A stretch of 64,000 bases of DNA from Bufo bufo. Taxonomy: Eukaryota; Chordata; Amphibia; Anura; Bufonidae. The notes beneath the pieces were generated by a model, which had not been told where the DNA came from, did not search any database, and saw only the letters and a list, made by a program, of their open reading frames with translations. Position 1 is the first letter of the stretch, and each line of letters starts with the position of its first letter. This document shows positions 11,968 to 23,675 of this stretch, piece after piece. The position numbers and the translations under genes were made by a program. Location of the stretch: contig NC_053391.1 of assembly GCF_905171765.1 (NCBI RefSeq), positions 193,450,559 through 193,514,558 of the forward strand. The letters are read 5' to 3'.

Positions 11968-13889
11968 TAGTGTTGAGAGAGCATGCTTGGCCGAACAGCA
12001 GTTCGGCTCAAGCATCGCTATGCTTGGCACATCGCAGTGTTCGGCTGAATACTGTGTATGCCACAGCACAATGAAGATCAATGGGAGACCCAAGCATTAA
12101 ACCAGGCACCCCCTGCTCTGAAGAAGAGAGGGTGCCTGGTTCCCAGAAAAAGGTTAGAAATGGATGGAAACGCCACTGAAATGGTTTGAAAACAGCATGG
12201 GAAGGACATCTGGATGCATCTTGGATTCCTATTATCTATGACATACAATAGACAACCACACAAAGGCTACATGCCAAAAGCCGGGTATGTGCAAGCCAAC
12301 AATCTATCCATGAGACAGATACAGTCAGCATACCTTACAATGGCACCCTTGTGCACTATGAGACATTCAAAACCAGCTTCCCCCCCTCCCTCCCCAGCCA
12401 GTAAGCCTCAAAGTTGCTTCATAACTGTTGGATGACTTGGGTGGACCTGCGCACCTAGATCAATATCATTAGGGTGACAAAAAGTTTTCTGATTGTCCTA
12501 ACATAATATTCAATAACCTTTCTATACAGTTTTGTCATGTAAACTAATTTGCATAATCATGAGCATATGCAAATTAGCTGAGTCTGCTTGTTTTTCAGCT
12601 GAAACACCATTTGCATGGAAAATTTGCGATTAGAATATTCACGAACAACACTACCCATGAACAGAACCATTTATTGGATTCATAGTCTTATAAAAAGACT
12701 ATGAATGCAATAGATGGTGCTGTTGATGACTCATGAACAGCACCATCTATTGGTTTCATAGTCTTTTTTTTTTAAATGCATTTTATTAGGTTTTGATATA
12801 ATTTGCACATTTACATTCAAAGGTACATATTGGATCAAATTACAGGTCATATTCCTTTTTACAGATATGTGCAGTGAAAACAAAGATAAAACACATATAA
12901 ACAGTGCAATAATCCTTTCCCTAAACATTTCCCTTCCCCCAAAAACCCTCCCCCCTTCTATACAGGTGATGTGGTTTAAAGTTTTCTTTTTATTATAGGT
13001 ATTCCTGGAGGTGTGCAGTGTCTCATTTCGGAGTTCTTGTGGATTTATTGTTGTGTAGTCTCATGGTAGTGCGTCTTTATGTAAGGATTGATGATGCTTT
13101 ATATGTTATTGGTTTCATAGTCTTATCATAAGACTATGAATCTAATGGATGACGCTGTTCATGACTTATGAACAGCGCCATCTATTGGTTTCATAGTCTT
13201 ATGACAAGACTATGAATCCAATAGATGGCGCTGTTCATGAGTAGTGTAGATCGCAAATATTGTAATCTCAAATTTTTGTCGCAAATTTTCAGCTGAAAAA
13301 CAAGGCAGATTCTGCTCATTTGCATATGTCCATGTTTATGCAAATGAGTTTACATGACAAAACTGTATAGAAAGGTTATTGAATATTATGTTAGGACAAT
13401 CAGAAAACTTTTTGTCACCCTAATGATAATTATCTAGGTGCGCAGGTCCACCCAAGCCATCCAACAGATATGAAGTAACTTTGAGGCTAACTGGCTCTCA
13501 GTCAGATGAGAGCTGGTTTTGAATGTCTCATGGTGCACAAGGCTGCCATTGTAAGGTGTGCTGACTGTATCTGTCTCATGGATAGATTGTTGGCTTGCAC
13601 ATACCCGGCTTTTGGCATATAGCCTTTGTGTGGTTGTCTATTGTAGGTAATAGGAGTCCAAGATGCACCCAGACATCCTCCCCATGCTGTTTCCAAACCA
13701 TTTTGGTGGTGTTTCCATCAATTTCTAACTTTTTTCTGTAAACCAGACACCCTCTCCTCTTCAGAGCAGGGGGTGCCTGGTTTAATGCTTGGGCTCTCTT
13801 ATTGATTTCCATTGTGCTCGGTAGAGCACCCGAGCATCCCGATGTGTTGGGCCAGAGCACCCCAGTACTTTGGTGCCCGATCAACACTA
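11968..13889. mobile_element. hAT-type palindromic element, 1.9 kb
   Basis: Ends TAGTGTTGAG and CTCAACACTA (last base pairs read as 'atcaacacta' here) are flanked by a perfect 8-bp duplication GTCAGGAG at 11960-11967 and 13890-13897. The two halves are inverted copies over most of their length ('accaggcaccccctgctctg', 'gccgggtatgtgcaag', 'acaaaactgtatagaaagg'). The centre holds repeated 'gaacagc.ccatctattgg' units and a nested L1-like insertion. The 8-bp duplication fits hAT. No transposase was seen. Confidence 0.85.
12767..13108 (-). mobile_element. L1-like 3' end inserted in the hAT palindrome
   Basis: On the minus strand it ends AATAAAATGCATTT followed by a poly(A) run, a usable polyadenylation signal and tail. 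It is flanked by about 16-17 bp of duplicated ATTGGTTTCATAGTCT (12750-12766 and 13109-13125). Target-primed insertion of a 5'-truncated LINE fits best. The family within L1 is not certain. Confidence 0.65.
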
Positions 13890-14370
13890 GTCAGGAGAGG
13901 TGACAGGTCCTCTAAAGAGCCTTATTGTGTTATTTTTTTGCTTGTATAGTTGATTTTCTGATTTTCATTTAGCCTGAGCTGTAGCAAGAGCTATTTTGGA
14001 GACTTTGTTTACAGCGGACTACTGAACATGAGAACTCAGGAATTGACATTGGGATTTAGAATGGTCTACAAGAAAAACTGTCTTTGTTTCCCATAACAAG
14101 CAATCAGAGCTCAGTTTATATTTCTTTGACTTTCTGGCTAACTTAAATGTGCGCTTTGATTCACTGCTATGGAAAACTGCAGTGGCCGGGTTTGGGGTGG
14201 CTCCAACACTATGCTGGGTCTTCTGGACACCGCCGAAGTATCACCATGTGTTGCTGCTCTCCAGAGGGGATGTTAAGGTGAGTTACAATCCAATGGGAAA
14301 TAATTCCAGAGTCTCAAGGCTTGCAGTAAACCAGTGTGCTTTTTAGTGGTGGAACTCAAGTGCACAACAA

Positions 14371-14656
14371 TGTAGGTGATGCACTGAGCTGGCCCCTCCA
14401 GTTTTCTCCCTAGCAGAAGATGGTTTCATGCTGAGAAAAGGCCTGCGTGAGCTATTCCTCTCTCACTCAGAAGGCTGTTTCCCTGGCCTAAGGGCTGGTG
14501 ACCCAGGGTCTGTGGCAGAGTATCCCCATCTCAGCATCTTCTGGTCACTTGTGCAGACTGGCAGAGTCTCTTCTGCTAAAAATTGGTCCCTATCTGCAGA
14601 CAACTAGGAGCTCTAACAGCTCTCTTTATATTCAGATGTAGCTGAACTAGAACCTT

Positions 14657-14691
<35 letters not shown>

Positions 14692-15192
14692 TGGTGGGGG
14701 AGTGGAGAGGCACAGCCTAAACAGAGACATTGTTACAATTTCTGTCTGTCGCAGACTTGCATATGGCTTTAATAGTCTATATCAATGACTAAGCAGTCTT
14801 TTTAGGCATAAACAAGTCTTCAGACATAAACAACAGAGCTAAACCAGACAGTCCAGTCAGAAGGTCAGGGTGACTATTTATACCTCCAAAGGTTTGCATA
14901 GTAAGTTTCATAAAGTTTCTCAGTATTAGCTGGCTGTGCATTAACCCTTTAACCACAGTGCGGTGCAGATATAGTGCAATTACAGTGCAAATGGACAAGA
15001 TATAGTATAATAAACTTATAAATACAGTTCAACAATATAAAACACTAAGTGCACACAACAGCATAAATGACAGTGCATTTTAACCCTTTAAAGTGCCATA
15101 AAGTAGTGAGTTGATGGCTTTGCATAGCAGCCAGGGGGGCAAATGTCCACAAACGTCCATAATCCAAAGTACCCTTGCTCCAGGGTGCTACA
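14371..15192 (-). mobile_element. Solo LTR
   Basis: It starts TGTAGG and ends GCTACA (TG..CA with inverted ends), flanked by CAACAA at 14365-14370 and 15193-15198. A TATA box, TATAAATAG, lies on the minus strand at 14874-14882, and ATTAAA lies nearby downstream, so the LTR is read on the minus strand. A (TG)n microsatellite is inside at about 14661-14688. No internal retroviral sequence remains. Confidence 0.7.
14661..14688. repeat. (TG)n microsatellite
   Basis: About 14 uninterrupted TG dinucleotides within the solo LTR. Confidence 0.95.
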
Positions 15193-15761
15193 CAACAAAC
15201 ATAGTTTTTCTTTTAGACAGTTTTGATAAAGATGCCAAATGTACTTCTATAGGACTGTGTTGTGGTGATGCTCTGTGATATATGCAAAAGTCACAGTGCA
15301 GCGAGGAGGAGGAGGTGATCATCACCTATTGTTAATGTTGTGATCATACGTTACCTGCCAATAACTTTATACTAGAGGTGTTACCTTTTATTGTAATCCT
15401 GCCTGTGATGACAATGAGATGACTACTGAGAAAAGATCTCTAGAGAACAGTGGGGCAGATTTACTAATGACAATACACAAAATGCTCATTGTGGAATTAA
15501 ACTGCGCCAACCAATATGTAGTGGAAACTTAGACTGGACAGCTTTTTGGTGCACAGACAAAATTCTAGCATAAATTTGGTGCAAGATTTACGATACTCCA
15601 AATTTACAAAGGTCCATGCCAGAATAGTAAATTTCTCTAACATTAAGACTATGATTCATATTATCAGACAGTGTAAAGTACTATAAGTAAATTAGTGACA
15701 TGGAAAAATACAAAACACTCTTGGGGTCATTAATTCCAGCTTCCTAGCTGTCTTACATTTA

Positions 15762-16041
15762 GGGTCCATTCACACGTCCGTGGAATGGGTCCGCATCCGT
15801 TCTGCAATATCCGGAACGGGTGCGGACCCATTCGTTCTCAATGGGGCAGAAATGGATCTGGAGAGCACACTATGTTCTCTCCTCATCCGCATTTCCGGAG
15901 CGCGGCCCCGATCTTCTGGTTCGCAGCTCCGGAAAAAAATAGAACATGTCCTATTCGTGTCCGCAATTGCAGACAAGAATAGGCAGTTCTATGGGGGTGT
16001 ATTGCAGATCCGCAATGCACTACGGACCTGTGAATGGACCC
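15762..16041. mobile_element. Harbinger-type MITE with TTA duplication
   Basis: Ends GGGTCCATTCACACGTCC / GTGAATGGACCC are flanked by TTA (15759-15761, 16042-16044). The interior holds the 'gggtccgcatccgttc' and 'acatgtcctattc' phrases shared with copies at 49.7-54.2 kb. Confidence 0.75.
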
Positions 16042-16212
16042 TTAGACCATTATCTACGCCTAAACCAGGTGTAGAAAATGGTAAACAAGACACGCCTGCT
16101 GGCTCTTCCCTGCCCACACCCACTTTTTTAGACCTGGTGTGAGCAACAAGTCTCTGACTGTGGCACAAAGGACCTTTGCGCTGCAATCTGTGCCAGAAAT
16201 ACACCTAATATA

Positions 16213-17262
16213 CACTCACCTAAAGAATTATTAGGAACACCATACTAATACAGTGTTGGACCCCCTTTTGCCTTCAGAACTGCCTTAATTCTACGTGGCA
16301 TTGATTCAACAAGGTGCTGATAGCATTCTTTAGAAATGTTGGCCCATATTGATAGGATAGCATCTTGCAGTTGATGGAGATTTGAGGGATGCACATCCAG
16401 GGCACGAAGCTCCCGTTCCACCACATCCCAAAGATGCTCTATTGGGTTGAGATCTGGTGACTGTGGGGGCCATTTTAGTACAGTGAACTCATTGTCATGT
16501 TCAAGAAACCAATTTGAAATGATTCGAGCTTTGTGACATAGTGCATTATCCTGCTGGAAGTAGCCATCAGAGGATGGCTACATGTTCTCATTCTGTTTAC
16601 GCCTAATTCGGACTCTACCATTTGAATGTCTCAACAGAAATCGAGACTCATCAGACCAGGCAACATTTTTCCAGTCTTCAACAGTCCAATTTTGGTGAGC
16701 TCGTGCAAATTGTAGCCTATTTTTCCTATTTGTAGTGGAGATGAGTGGTACCCGGTGGGGTCTTCTGCTGTTGTAGCCCATCCGCCTCAAGGTTGTGCAT
16801 GTTGTGGCTTCACAAATGCTTTGCTGCATACCTCGGTTGTAACGAGTGGTTATTTCAGTCAACGTTGCTCTTCTATCAGCTTGAATCAGTCGGCCCATTC
16901 TCCTCTGACCTCTAGCATCCACAAGGCATTTTTGCCCACAGGACTGCCGCATACTGGATGTTTTTCCCTTTTCACACCATTCTTTGTAAACTCTAGAAAT
17001 GGTTGTGCGTGAAAATCTCAGTAACTGAGCAGATTGTGAAATACTCAGACCGGCCCATCTGGCACCAACAACCATGCCACGCTAAAAATTGCTTAAATCA
17101 CCTTTCTTTCCCATTCTGACATTCAGTTTGGAGTTCAGGAGATTGTCTTGACCAGGACCACACCCCTAAATGCATTGAAGGAACTGCCATGTGATTGGTT
17201 GACTAGATAATTGCATTAATGAGAAATAGAACAGGTGTTCCTAATAATTCTTTAGGTGAGTG
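16213..17262 (-). mobile_element. Tc1-like transposon, internally deleted
   Basis: Perfect terminal inverted repeats (outermost bases CACTCACCTAAAGAATTATT, continuing to at least 29 bp) are flanked by TA at 16211-16212 and 17263-17264. Its transposase relic is listed separately. The element is inserted into a copy of the 'gtcatttay' repeat, whose two halves (16045-16210 and 17265-17300) rejoin when it is removed. Confidence 0.9.
16236..17075 (-). pseudogene. Tc1/mariner transposase, DD34E type, broken by internal deletion
   Basis: The N-terminal 165 codons (17075 down to 16578) contain the paired-like helix-turn-helix (LSISQSAQLLRFSRTTISRVY, residues about 10-30), the second DNA-binding region, and WSDESRF, which carries the first catalytic Asp. 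After a stop at about 16578 the sequence continues with QQDNALCHKA (second Asp) and SPDLNPIEHLWDVVE (catalytic Glu), ending AKGGPTLY. The stretch between the first Asp block and QQDN is missing, which removes roughly 50-60 codons normally present and shifts the frame. The protein would have excised and integrated the element at TA. With the catalytic core deleted this copy cannot be autonomous, but its ends are perfect and could be mobilised by a related transposase. Confidence 0.9.
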
Positions 17263-17304
17263 TAGGTGCATTTCTGGTTAGTAAATGACTCCTTATATTT
17301 TTAT

Positions 17305-18060
17305 AGTTTCTCACAACAAAAGTATGTGGACATCACCATAACACCTATTTACATAGTGTTTATATGGAGTCCGTCTGACGGCTATAACAGCTTCTGATTG
17401 TCTAGGAAGGTGTTATAAAAAACTTTGGAGTGTGCATGTGGAAATTTGTGCGCCTTCCACCAAACATGTTGTATGTGTAAGGTTAGGCACTTACTGTATG
17501 TTATGGAAGAAGGTCTGGCTCAAAAATGTCATTCCAATTTTTTCCCAAAGGTGGCAAATGGGATTGATGTCAGGACTCGTCACACTATGTCTTTATGGAC
17601 CTCACTTTGTGGCAGGGCACAATTATGCTGGAAAGGGCCTTCCTCAAACCACTGCCACAAAGTTAAAAGCATACAATTATCTTTGTATGCTGTAGCATTC
17701 ACTTTACCCTTCACTAAAATTATACGGCCTAGACCTAATCCTCAAAAACAAGCCCATAACTTTATCTCCTTCCACTATATTTTACAGCAGGCACTTTTCA
17801 TTCTAGCAGGTAGTGTTCTACTTCAAACCGTAATTTGTCCATCAAAGTGTGTTTAGAAAACTGCTCAGGTCTAGTGGTGGTGTGCTTTACATTACTCCAA
17901 CCAACTTCTGGTATTGTGCATGGTGATCTGATGTCTCTGCGCAGCTGCCTGACCATGGAAACCCCTTTTATGAACCTCCTGAGGCACAGTTCTTGTGCTG
18001 ATGTCACTACTAGATGTACTTTGCAAATCTAGCAGGTCAGAAATCACAAGAACTTGCCAC
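17305..18060 (-). pseudogene. Second Tc1-family transposase relic
   Basis: The left end has a terminal-repeat-like 'acaacaaaagtatgtggaca'. On the minus strand an open segment reads ISTRTVPQEVHKRGFHGQAA, the conserved Tc1 region between the second helix-turn-helix and the catalytic core. Several frames are needed to follow the rest, with stops and deletions throughout. It is a different Tc1 family from the element immediately to the left, judged by end sequence and helix-turn-helix region. Confidence 0.7.
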
Positions 18061-18339
18061 TGGCTGCACAATGTTGTCGGTGTAACAGAGATATTACCTT
18101 TAAAATAAAGCTTCAATGTGTGAGTAGGGCTTTGGCAGATGCAGACCTCACATTGTGTGTCCCTACCCTTAATGTAATATTGGCACTGTGCAAGCGTTAC
18201 CAGCAAAATAAGATAATAATATTAGGAATGGCATCACTAGTGATTCGACCTTCTACCCTTACCCAGAAAGTTAAGAGCTTGACCAATCATGTATGTAGAA
18301 TGTTTCCCAGGGGCTGTTAAAAGAAAAAGTATATTTGTA

Positions 18340-18480
18340 CCGTGTAAGCCAATAAATAGAAGATAAAAACTGAGATTCCTCAGTGGTTGATACCTTTTAA
18401 TGGCTAACTGAAAATATGATGACAAAATTGCAAGCTTTCAAGACTACATTTAATATCAAGACTTTCATGTATGAAAGTCT
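18340..18480 (-). mobile_element. Penelope-like terminal fragment, left arm
   Basis: On the minus strand it reads 'gaaagcttgcaattttgtca' followed by 'cagttagccattaaaaggta'. A second, plus-strand copy at about 20618-20720 has 'gagagattgcaattgtgtca' and 'cttttcagtttaaaggtttc'. The two are inverted around the 18530-20297 element. I associate this end sequence with Penelope-like elements from memory; the superfamily call is inference. Confidence 0.4.
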
Positions 18481-19032
18481 TGATATTAAAAGAGAATTTC
18501 AAATCTCGGACAGGAGAATAAAAACTCATAAATATTTGTAAAGGCTGAGCACTCACCACCTGGACCACAAGGAGAATAAAAGAAGCCTGAGTAATAGTTA
18601 AACGCTTAAGTAATTTATTATAAAAAAAAATGCAGATATATGACATAAATTGATAGATATAAAAAAACATTAAATATGAGATAAAAATACACAAGAAATT
18701 GCTATAAATATAGTACAATATAAAATCGCATATGTGGCTGAGGTAGTTGTATATAGCAGCAATGTATATTGACAGCGTGGATAAAATCACTGGCCCATTA
18801 TGGAGCAGTGTATGTCTTCCAATTTGTTATTAGAATGTTCAGTTCTAAGACATCGATGTTAGATGGTAATAATAATCGTAACTAATATCGCATATGGTGT
18901 TCCCAGCTTGGTTATTTATCATCGATGTGCTGGCAATAGAGGGTTAGGCATAAGATCGCTGACTGGTGTATTGTAATTACACTTCCCAATACATATGTGA
19001 CCTGGTTAAGAAGTTAGAGGAAATTGGTACCA

Positions 19033-19066
19033 CTGAGGAAGGGGCCAGGAAAAGATCCCGAAACGA
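19033..19066 (+). ncRNA. Hammerhead-ribozyme-like motif (degenerate)
   Basis: CTGAGGA matches the hammerhead CUGANGA core. It is followed by a G-run, a loop and CCC able to form a short stem II, then GAAAC. Stem I pairing is weak, so this copy is probably inactive. Confidence 0.35.
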
Positions 19067-19270
19067 GTTTTGTTGTTTAAAGACCCGCACATCAGCTGAT
19101 GGACATTTATCTATCTATCTACCCCGGATTTGGACCCTCCTTCATGCACGGTTCAACACTATAGAGGCTGGCTTTATTCCCACTCGGCATATATGGAACG
19201 GTGTGATTTAAATATTCGGTCCTGACAATTGGGAGACATTACCTGAATAATCCCCACGGTTGGAGACAGT

Positions 19271-19574
19271 CAGGGGCGTAGCTATAGGGGGTGCAGAGGT
19301 AGCCGTCGCTACCGGGCCCAGGAGCCTAAGGGGGCCCAAAGTCCCTTGTGCCATATAAGAGGACACTGGTATTATAGAAAGTACATGCTGGTCAAGTTAC
19401 ACCTCTGGCTGAAGGGAAGGGGTTAGGTCAAGAATTTGGATTGAGGGGGGGTGCTGTTTCAATTTTTGCCTCAGGTGGCACGAAGGCTATGTGTTTCCCT
19501 GTCCCTTTCCACAAAGTAGGGGGCCCAAGCTGAGCTCTTGCACCAGGGCCCATGAGCCTTTAGCTACGCCCCTG
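19271..19574. mobile_element. hAT MITE with 8-bp target duplication
   Basis: Ends CAGGGGCGTAGCTA / TAGCTACGCCCCTG are flanked by GAGACAGT at 19263-19270 and 19575-19582, both perfect. It is non-coding and nested in the loop of the fold-back element. Confidence 0.9.
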
Positions 19575-20617
19575 GAGACAGTCCATAAGGCAACTGGAGA
19601 CCGTACAGACAAGTGACTGTCGAATCGCTTGAGTCGTTCCAGCTGACAACTTGTAACCAGGTATCGCTGTATCCGACCTTGCAGCCATGTGGGACGCCAC
19701 TGTGTGCTCAAGTCGTAGGGCAACTCAATTACCTCTAACTTCTTAACCAGGTCACATATGCATTGGGAAGTGTAATTGCAATACACCAGTCAGCAATCTT
19801 ATGCCTAACCCTCTATTGCCAGCACATCGATGATAAATAACCAAGCTGGGAACACCATATGCGATATTAGTTACGATTATTATTACCATCTAACATCGAT
19901 GTCTTAGAACTGAACATTCTAATAACAAATTGGAAGACATCCACTGCTCCATAATGGGCCAGTGATTTTATCCACGCTGTCAATATACATTGCTGCTATA
20001 TACAACTACCTCAGCCTCGATTTTACATTGTACTATATTTATTGCAATTTCTTGTGTATTTTTATCTCATATTTTATGTTTTTTTATATCTATCAATTTA
20101 TGTCATATATCTGCATTTTTTTTATAATAAATTACTCAGGTGTTTAACTATGAATCGGGCTTCTTTTATTCTCCTTGTGGTCCAGGTGGTGAGTCACATT
20201 TCTTTTTGACTGGGTGAGTCATTAGGCTTAGTAGCACCCATTCCATAGTTTTCGACAGAGTGAGCCACCATATCCCCTTATTCATTCTATTCGATTTGAA
20301 TAAAAACTCATGACCACATTTGACACACTCAGATCAGAAATAAATGTGTCTCATGGATTTATGTCCTTCTACATCTCTTAAGAAATGTGGCCCTCAGACC
20401 TCTCTGCATGTATGGGCTGAATATCTATTAAAGGACTATAACAATTTCACATTCCTTATCTATAATTGCTACAACAATCTACTGCTACAATGGTTTGTCG
20501 TCGTCGTCCCCCCCCCACTCATATTCATCTGCTCATCACTAGTCCCATCTACCTCATTATGCCTACTTACTTTGGTGTATAAATATGTGCATCTTCAGAT
20601 ACTGTCTATAAAGATGC

Positions 20618-20720
20618 CTGAGGAAGAGGCCTAAGAAGTCTCGAGAGATTGCAATTGTGTCATCATCTTTTCAGTTTAAAGGTTTCAAGCACTGAGGAAT
20701 GTCAATTTTTTTTATCTTCT
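20618..20720 (+). mobile_element. Penelope-like terminal fragment, right arm
   Basis: It starts CTGAGGA-AGAGGC...GTCTC-GAGA, a hammerhead-like core with a mutated GAAA, and continues with the same downstream sequence as the left arm at 18340-18480 in the opposite orientation. Confidence 0.4.
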
Positions 20721-20739
20721 CAGAGGCTGTTAATCTTTA

Positions 20740-22475
20740 ATGCCCAGATTCCGAGGAACAGTAAAAGTTGTTTCCAATTTCATCTCCAATGCCTAATTGT
20801 AATTCTGACCATTCTACTCCAAGCAGACTACTGAAAATATGTTGGATCACATTGTTCCTATTAGAAATGGACAATAAAGCTGTAGAATCCCAATGCAAAG
20901 CTTAGTTTTATAACAGCCATATATTTTAAGTGCATCTCAGGTAGCTATGGAGAATGTGCAGAAGTAGCCTGGAAACAAAAAGGTTTTTAAACCCCATTTT
21001 TTTAAAGGGCTTCTATAACCAGAAATACTGTTATGTAGCTGACTGATATAGCGATGCGCTAATGTCAGCACTACATAACAGTGTGTTTTTTACCTTTCTC
21101 CCTGCAGCCGTTCTGATAAAATAAGCACTTTTATTATATGCTAATGAGCCTCTAGGTGCTATGTGGGCATAGAATCAGCACCTAGAGGCTCCGTCCACTC
21201 ACCCTTTATCCCGCCCAGGTCCCCTGTTCTGCCCGCCCAGCTCCTCTTGATTGATGGCACGGTCCACCGCATCGTCGACGAAATCCCGCGCCTGCGCCGT
21301 TCACTTCTGTCTTCCGCGCAGGCGGAGTGAGTGAATGATGCGCTCCTGGTGCCGGATTCCTCACTGCGCCTGCGCCGACTACGTCACAGTGAGGAAGCCG
21401 GCATCATGAGAGCGGCCTTCACTCACTGCGCCTGCGCCGAAGACATAGATTTAAAATTAATTCTCCAATTGTTCTGGCGAGTTTTGCCAGTTTCCCCCCA
21501 TTAGGCAGCACCGTGTTTCCCTATATTGTTGCTCCTTGTGTCCAATTACCGTACTTTCCATCAGATGTTGATTTTGCAGTGTAAACTTGGTGACAACTGC
21601 CTGTCCAAATTTGTGAATATCTGGTCACGATTTAGATGTGTGCATTCAGAGAATAGCTAGGGGCGCTGCCGGGGCTTGTGCTCTAGGTGCTGAATATTAA
21701 GTAGGGTACAAGCCACTTTGTCACAGGGTGGCCACCCAGCCGGTATGCACAACCAAAGACTAGTGCTGATAATATTTTTTTTTTACCGGCAATGTTTTTA
21801 TGTTTTTTACCTGTGTTTTTGTGTAAGGGGGCATTATATTGTGTTGGGCACATCAGGGGACATTATACTATATGGGGGCATACAGTATAATGTAAAAAAA
21901 AAACAGTAAAGTGCATTTTATTTTAAAATGCAGAACTCAAAGAATGATGAAAGAATTGGTGTCATGTTAAGCCACATCCCCCAAAGATGCCCCCAAAACC
22001 ACACCCCTTTTTTTTACTGTCATGGCTAGGCCACTTGCATACAGGGCAGGGGCAGCGAGCTGATTAGTGGGGGTCCAACAAGCAGAACCCCAGTCCATCA
22101 GCTGTTTGAGAAGGCCCGGCGCTCCTGCAAGCACTGTGGCCTTCTTGCAACTTACCCTATGGCAGTGACGTCACGAACATCAGTCATGTGGCCTAAGTGC
22201 AACTCAATCGGATAACCCCATTACGGAAAGTATAGGCAAATTAATCACAATGGCTGCATAACATAGAGCCATCTAATGCTAAACCAGAACAGATTAGAAA
22301 CCAGAAATTACTGCTTTTGCCAGCTGGAAACTGGCCCTGGAGAAAAATAAAATCTAAAAATTGTCCTAATGTTGTTGGCATGGCTAAGTTGGCAGCAGGG
22401 AGGGCCTAAGCAAGTAGGGGAGCTGCAGGGTCAGCAGACCGTCAGTCGCATTGGTGGTAGCTCTATAGTTAAATA
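20740..22475. other. Intronic stretch with a GC-rich MITE fragment
   Basis: At about 21004-21445 there is a left end 'taaagggcttctataacc' and an internal inverted pair around 'tgagcctctaggtgct' / 'agcacctagaggct', typical of the TTAA elements here, followed by CpG-rich 'cactgcgcctgcgccga' repeats. The rest was not recognised. Confidence 0.4.
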
Positions 22476-22477
22476 TA

Positions 22478-23272
22478 CAGTGCCTTGAAAAAGTATTCAT
22501 ACCCCTTGAACTTTTCCACATTTTTTTCACCTTACATCCACAAACTCAAATGTATTTTATTGGGATTTTATGTGATAGACCAACACAAAGTAGCAATTAT
22601 GTGTGAAGTGAACAGAAAATGATGCATGGTTCTCAAAATGTTTAATAAATAAAAACCTGAAAAGTGTGGCGTGCATTTGTATTCAGCCTCCTGTACTCTG
22701 ATACCCCTAAATAAAATCCAGTTTGACCAATTGCCTTCAGAAGTCACCTAATTAGTAAATAACGTCCACTTATGTGTAATTTATTCTCAGTATAACTAGA
22801 TCTGTCTGTGAAAGCCTCAGAGGTTTAGTGAACATTAGTGATCAAACAGCATCATGAAAACCAAGGAACACATCAGACAGGTCAGGGACAAAGTTGTGGA
22901 GAAGTTTAAAAAATAAAAAGAATATTCCAAGTTCTGAACATCTCACGGAGCACTGTTCAATCCATCATTCAAAAATGGAAGGAGCATGGCACAACTGCAA
23001 ACCAACCAAGACATGGCCATCCACCTGACCTGACAGCCCAGGCAAGAAGAGCACTAATTAGAGAAGCAGTCAAGAGGCATATGGTCACTATGTAGGGGCT
23101 GCAGAGATCCACAGCTCAGGTGGGAGAAACTGTCCACAGGACAACTATTAGTCGTGTACTCCACAAATCTGGCCTTTATTGAAGAGTGGCAAGATCAAGA
23201 AGAAAACAATTTTTGAAAGCAAGCCATAAGAACTCCCATTTGCAGTTTGCCAGAAGCCATGTAGCGGACACA
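22478..23272 (+). mobile_element. Third Tc1-like element, 5' portion
   Basis: It begins CAGTGCCTTGAAAAAGTATT after TA at 22476-22477. A start codon at 22854 opens MKTKEHIRQVRDKVVEKF, the Tc1 paired-domain start, and is soon interrupted by a stop. Downstream 'aatccatcattcaaaaatgg' and the rest of the helix-turn-helix are recognisable. The element breaks off at about 23272, so the catalytic half and the right end are missing. It is the same family as the split element at 37545-45035. Confidence 0.8.
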
Positions 23273-23460
23273 GGATTGGAAAAACATGATTGCTTAATTT
23301 CAAAATCAATGCCATGCTTTACCACAGGTGTTGTGGTATTGCAGTGAAGCCCCATTCAATTCAATGGTGTTGAGCTACAATACCAGACACAACCCATGGA
23401 CAGGTGTAGTGCTGTTTCTGTTAGAATTAGCCATGTTTTTCTAATTAAAAAAAAAAACCT
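23273..23460. repeat. Palindromic MITE, 'gccccattcaattcaatgg' type
   Basis: Inverted arms run around 'gtattgcagtgaagccccat' and 'gagctacaatacc', and the outer arms 'aaaaacatg' / 'catgttttt' pair. Related copies are at about 60070-60250 and 690-800. It is non-coding. Confidence 0.5.
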
Positions 23461-23573
23461 TTAATGTGCATTTATTAAATTTGTAGTAGAACCCCATAGA
23501 ACAAGTATTGCTTTGAGTTTCTTTTAATTATGTCAAACAGACAGGCTCTAAAAGTACAAGTCGCCATACATAC

Positions 23574-23675
23574 CACCATTTCCAGCGCCTCACTCAGTAG
23601 ACCATTTCTTTTACTGTGTAGGTAGGCAGATGAAGTTCCTGTCTTGGCCACCTTTATCCTAGCAAGTCTAGCTTT
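23574..23675 (-). CDS. KCND3: Kv4.3 exon: proximal cytoplasmic C-terminus
   Basis: The exon is 102 bp (34 codons) and phase 0 at both ends. The acceptor is TTCTTATACAG and the donor GTG/GTATGT. It starts [13 protein letters not shown], continues with [17 protein letters not shown], and joins directly to the preceding exon's RRAQK. This is the cytoplasmic region just after S6, which in Kv4 channels helps set expression and interacts with auxiliary subunits. The donor was placed after the GTG codon because that gives a strong GTATGT donor and keeps phase 0 with the next exon. The final residues, Met-Val, replace the Leu-Thr I recall from mammalian Kv4.3. Translation beyond the donor runs into intron and carries no family similarity. 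Confidence 0.95.

Larger units (their letters stand above)
18530..20297. mobile_element. Fold-back element with 14-bp target duplication
   Basis: GAATAAAAACTCAT is present perfectly at 18516-18529 and 20298-20311. Inside, about 480 bp at 18545-19025 recur as reverse complement at about 19735-20185 (for example 'gtggtccaggtggtgagt', 'cagcacatcgatgataaata'). The loop carries a hammerhead-like motif at 19033-19066 and a separate hAT MITE. A 14-bp duplication is more like a retroelement than a cut-and-paste transposon. A second element with the same architecture is at 39528-40240. Confidence 0.75.

Noticed and set aside
17425..17856. 143-codon plus-strand frame
   Set aside because: It is antisense to a Tc1 transposase relic whose similarity is on the minus strand.
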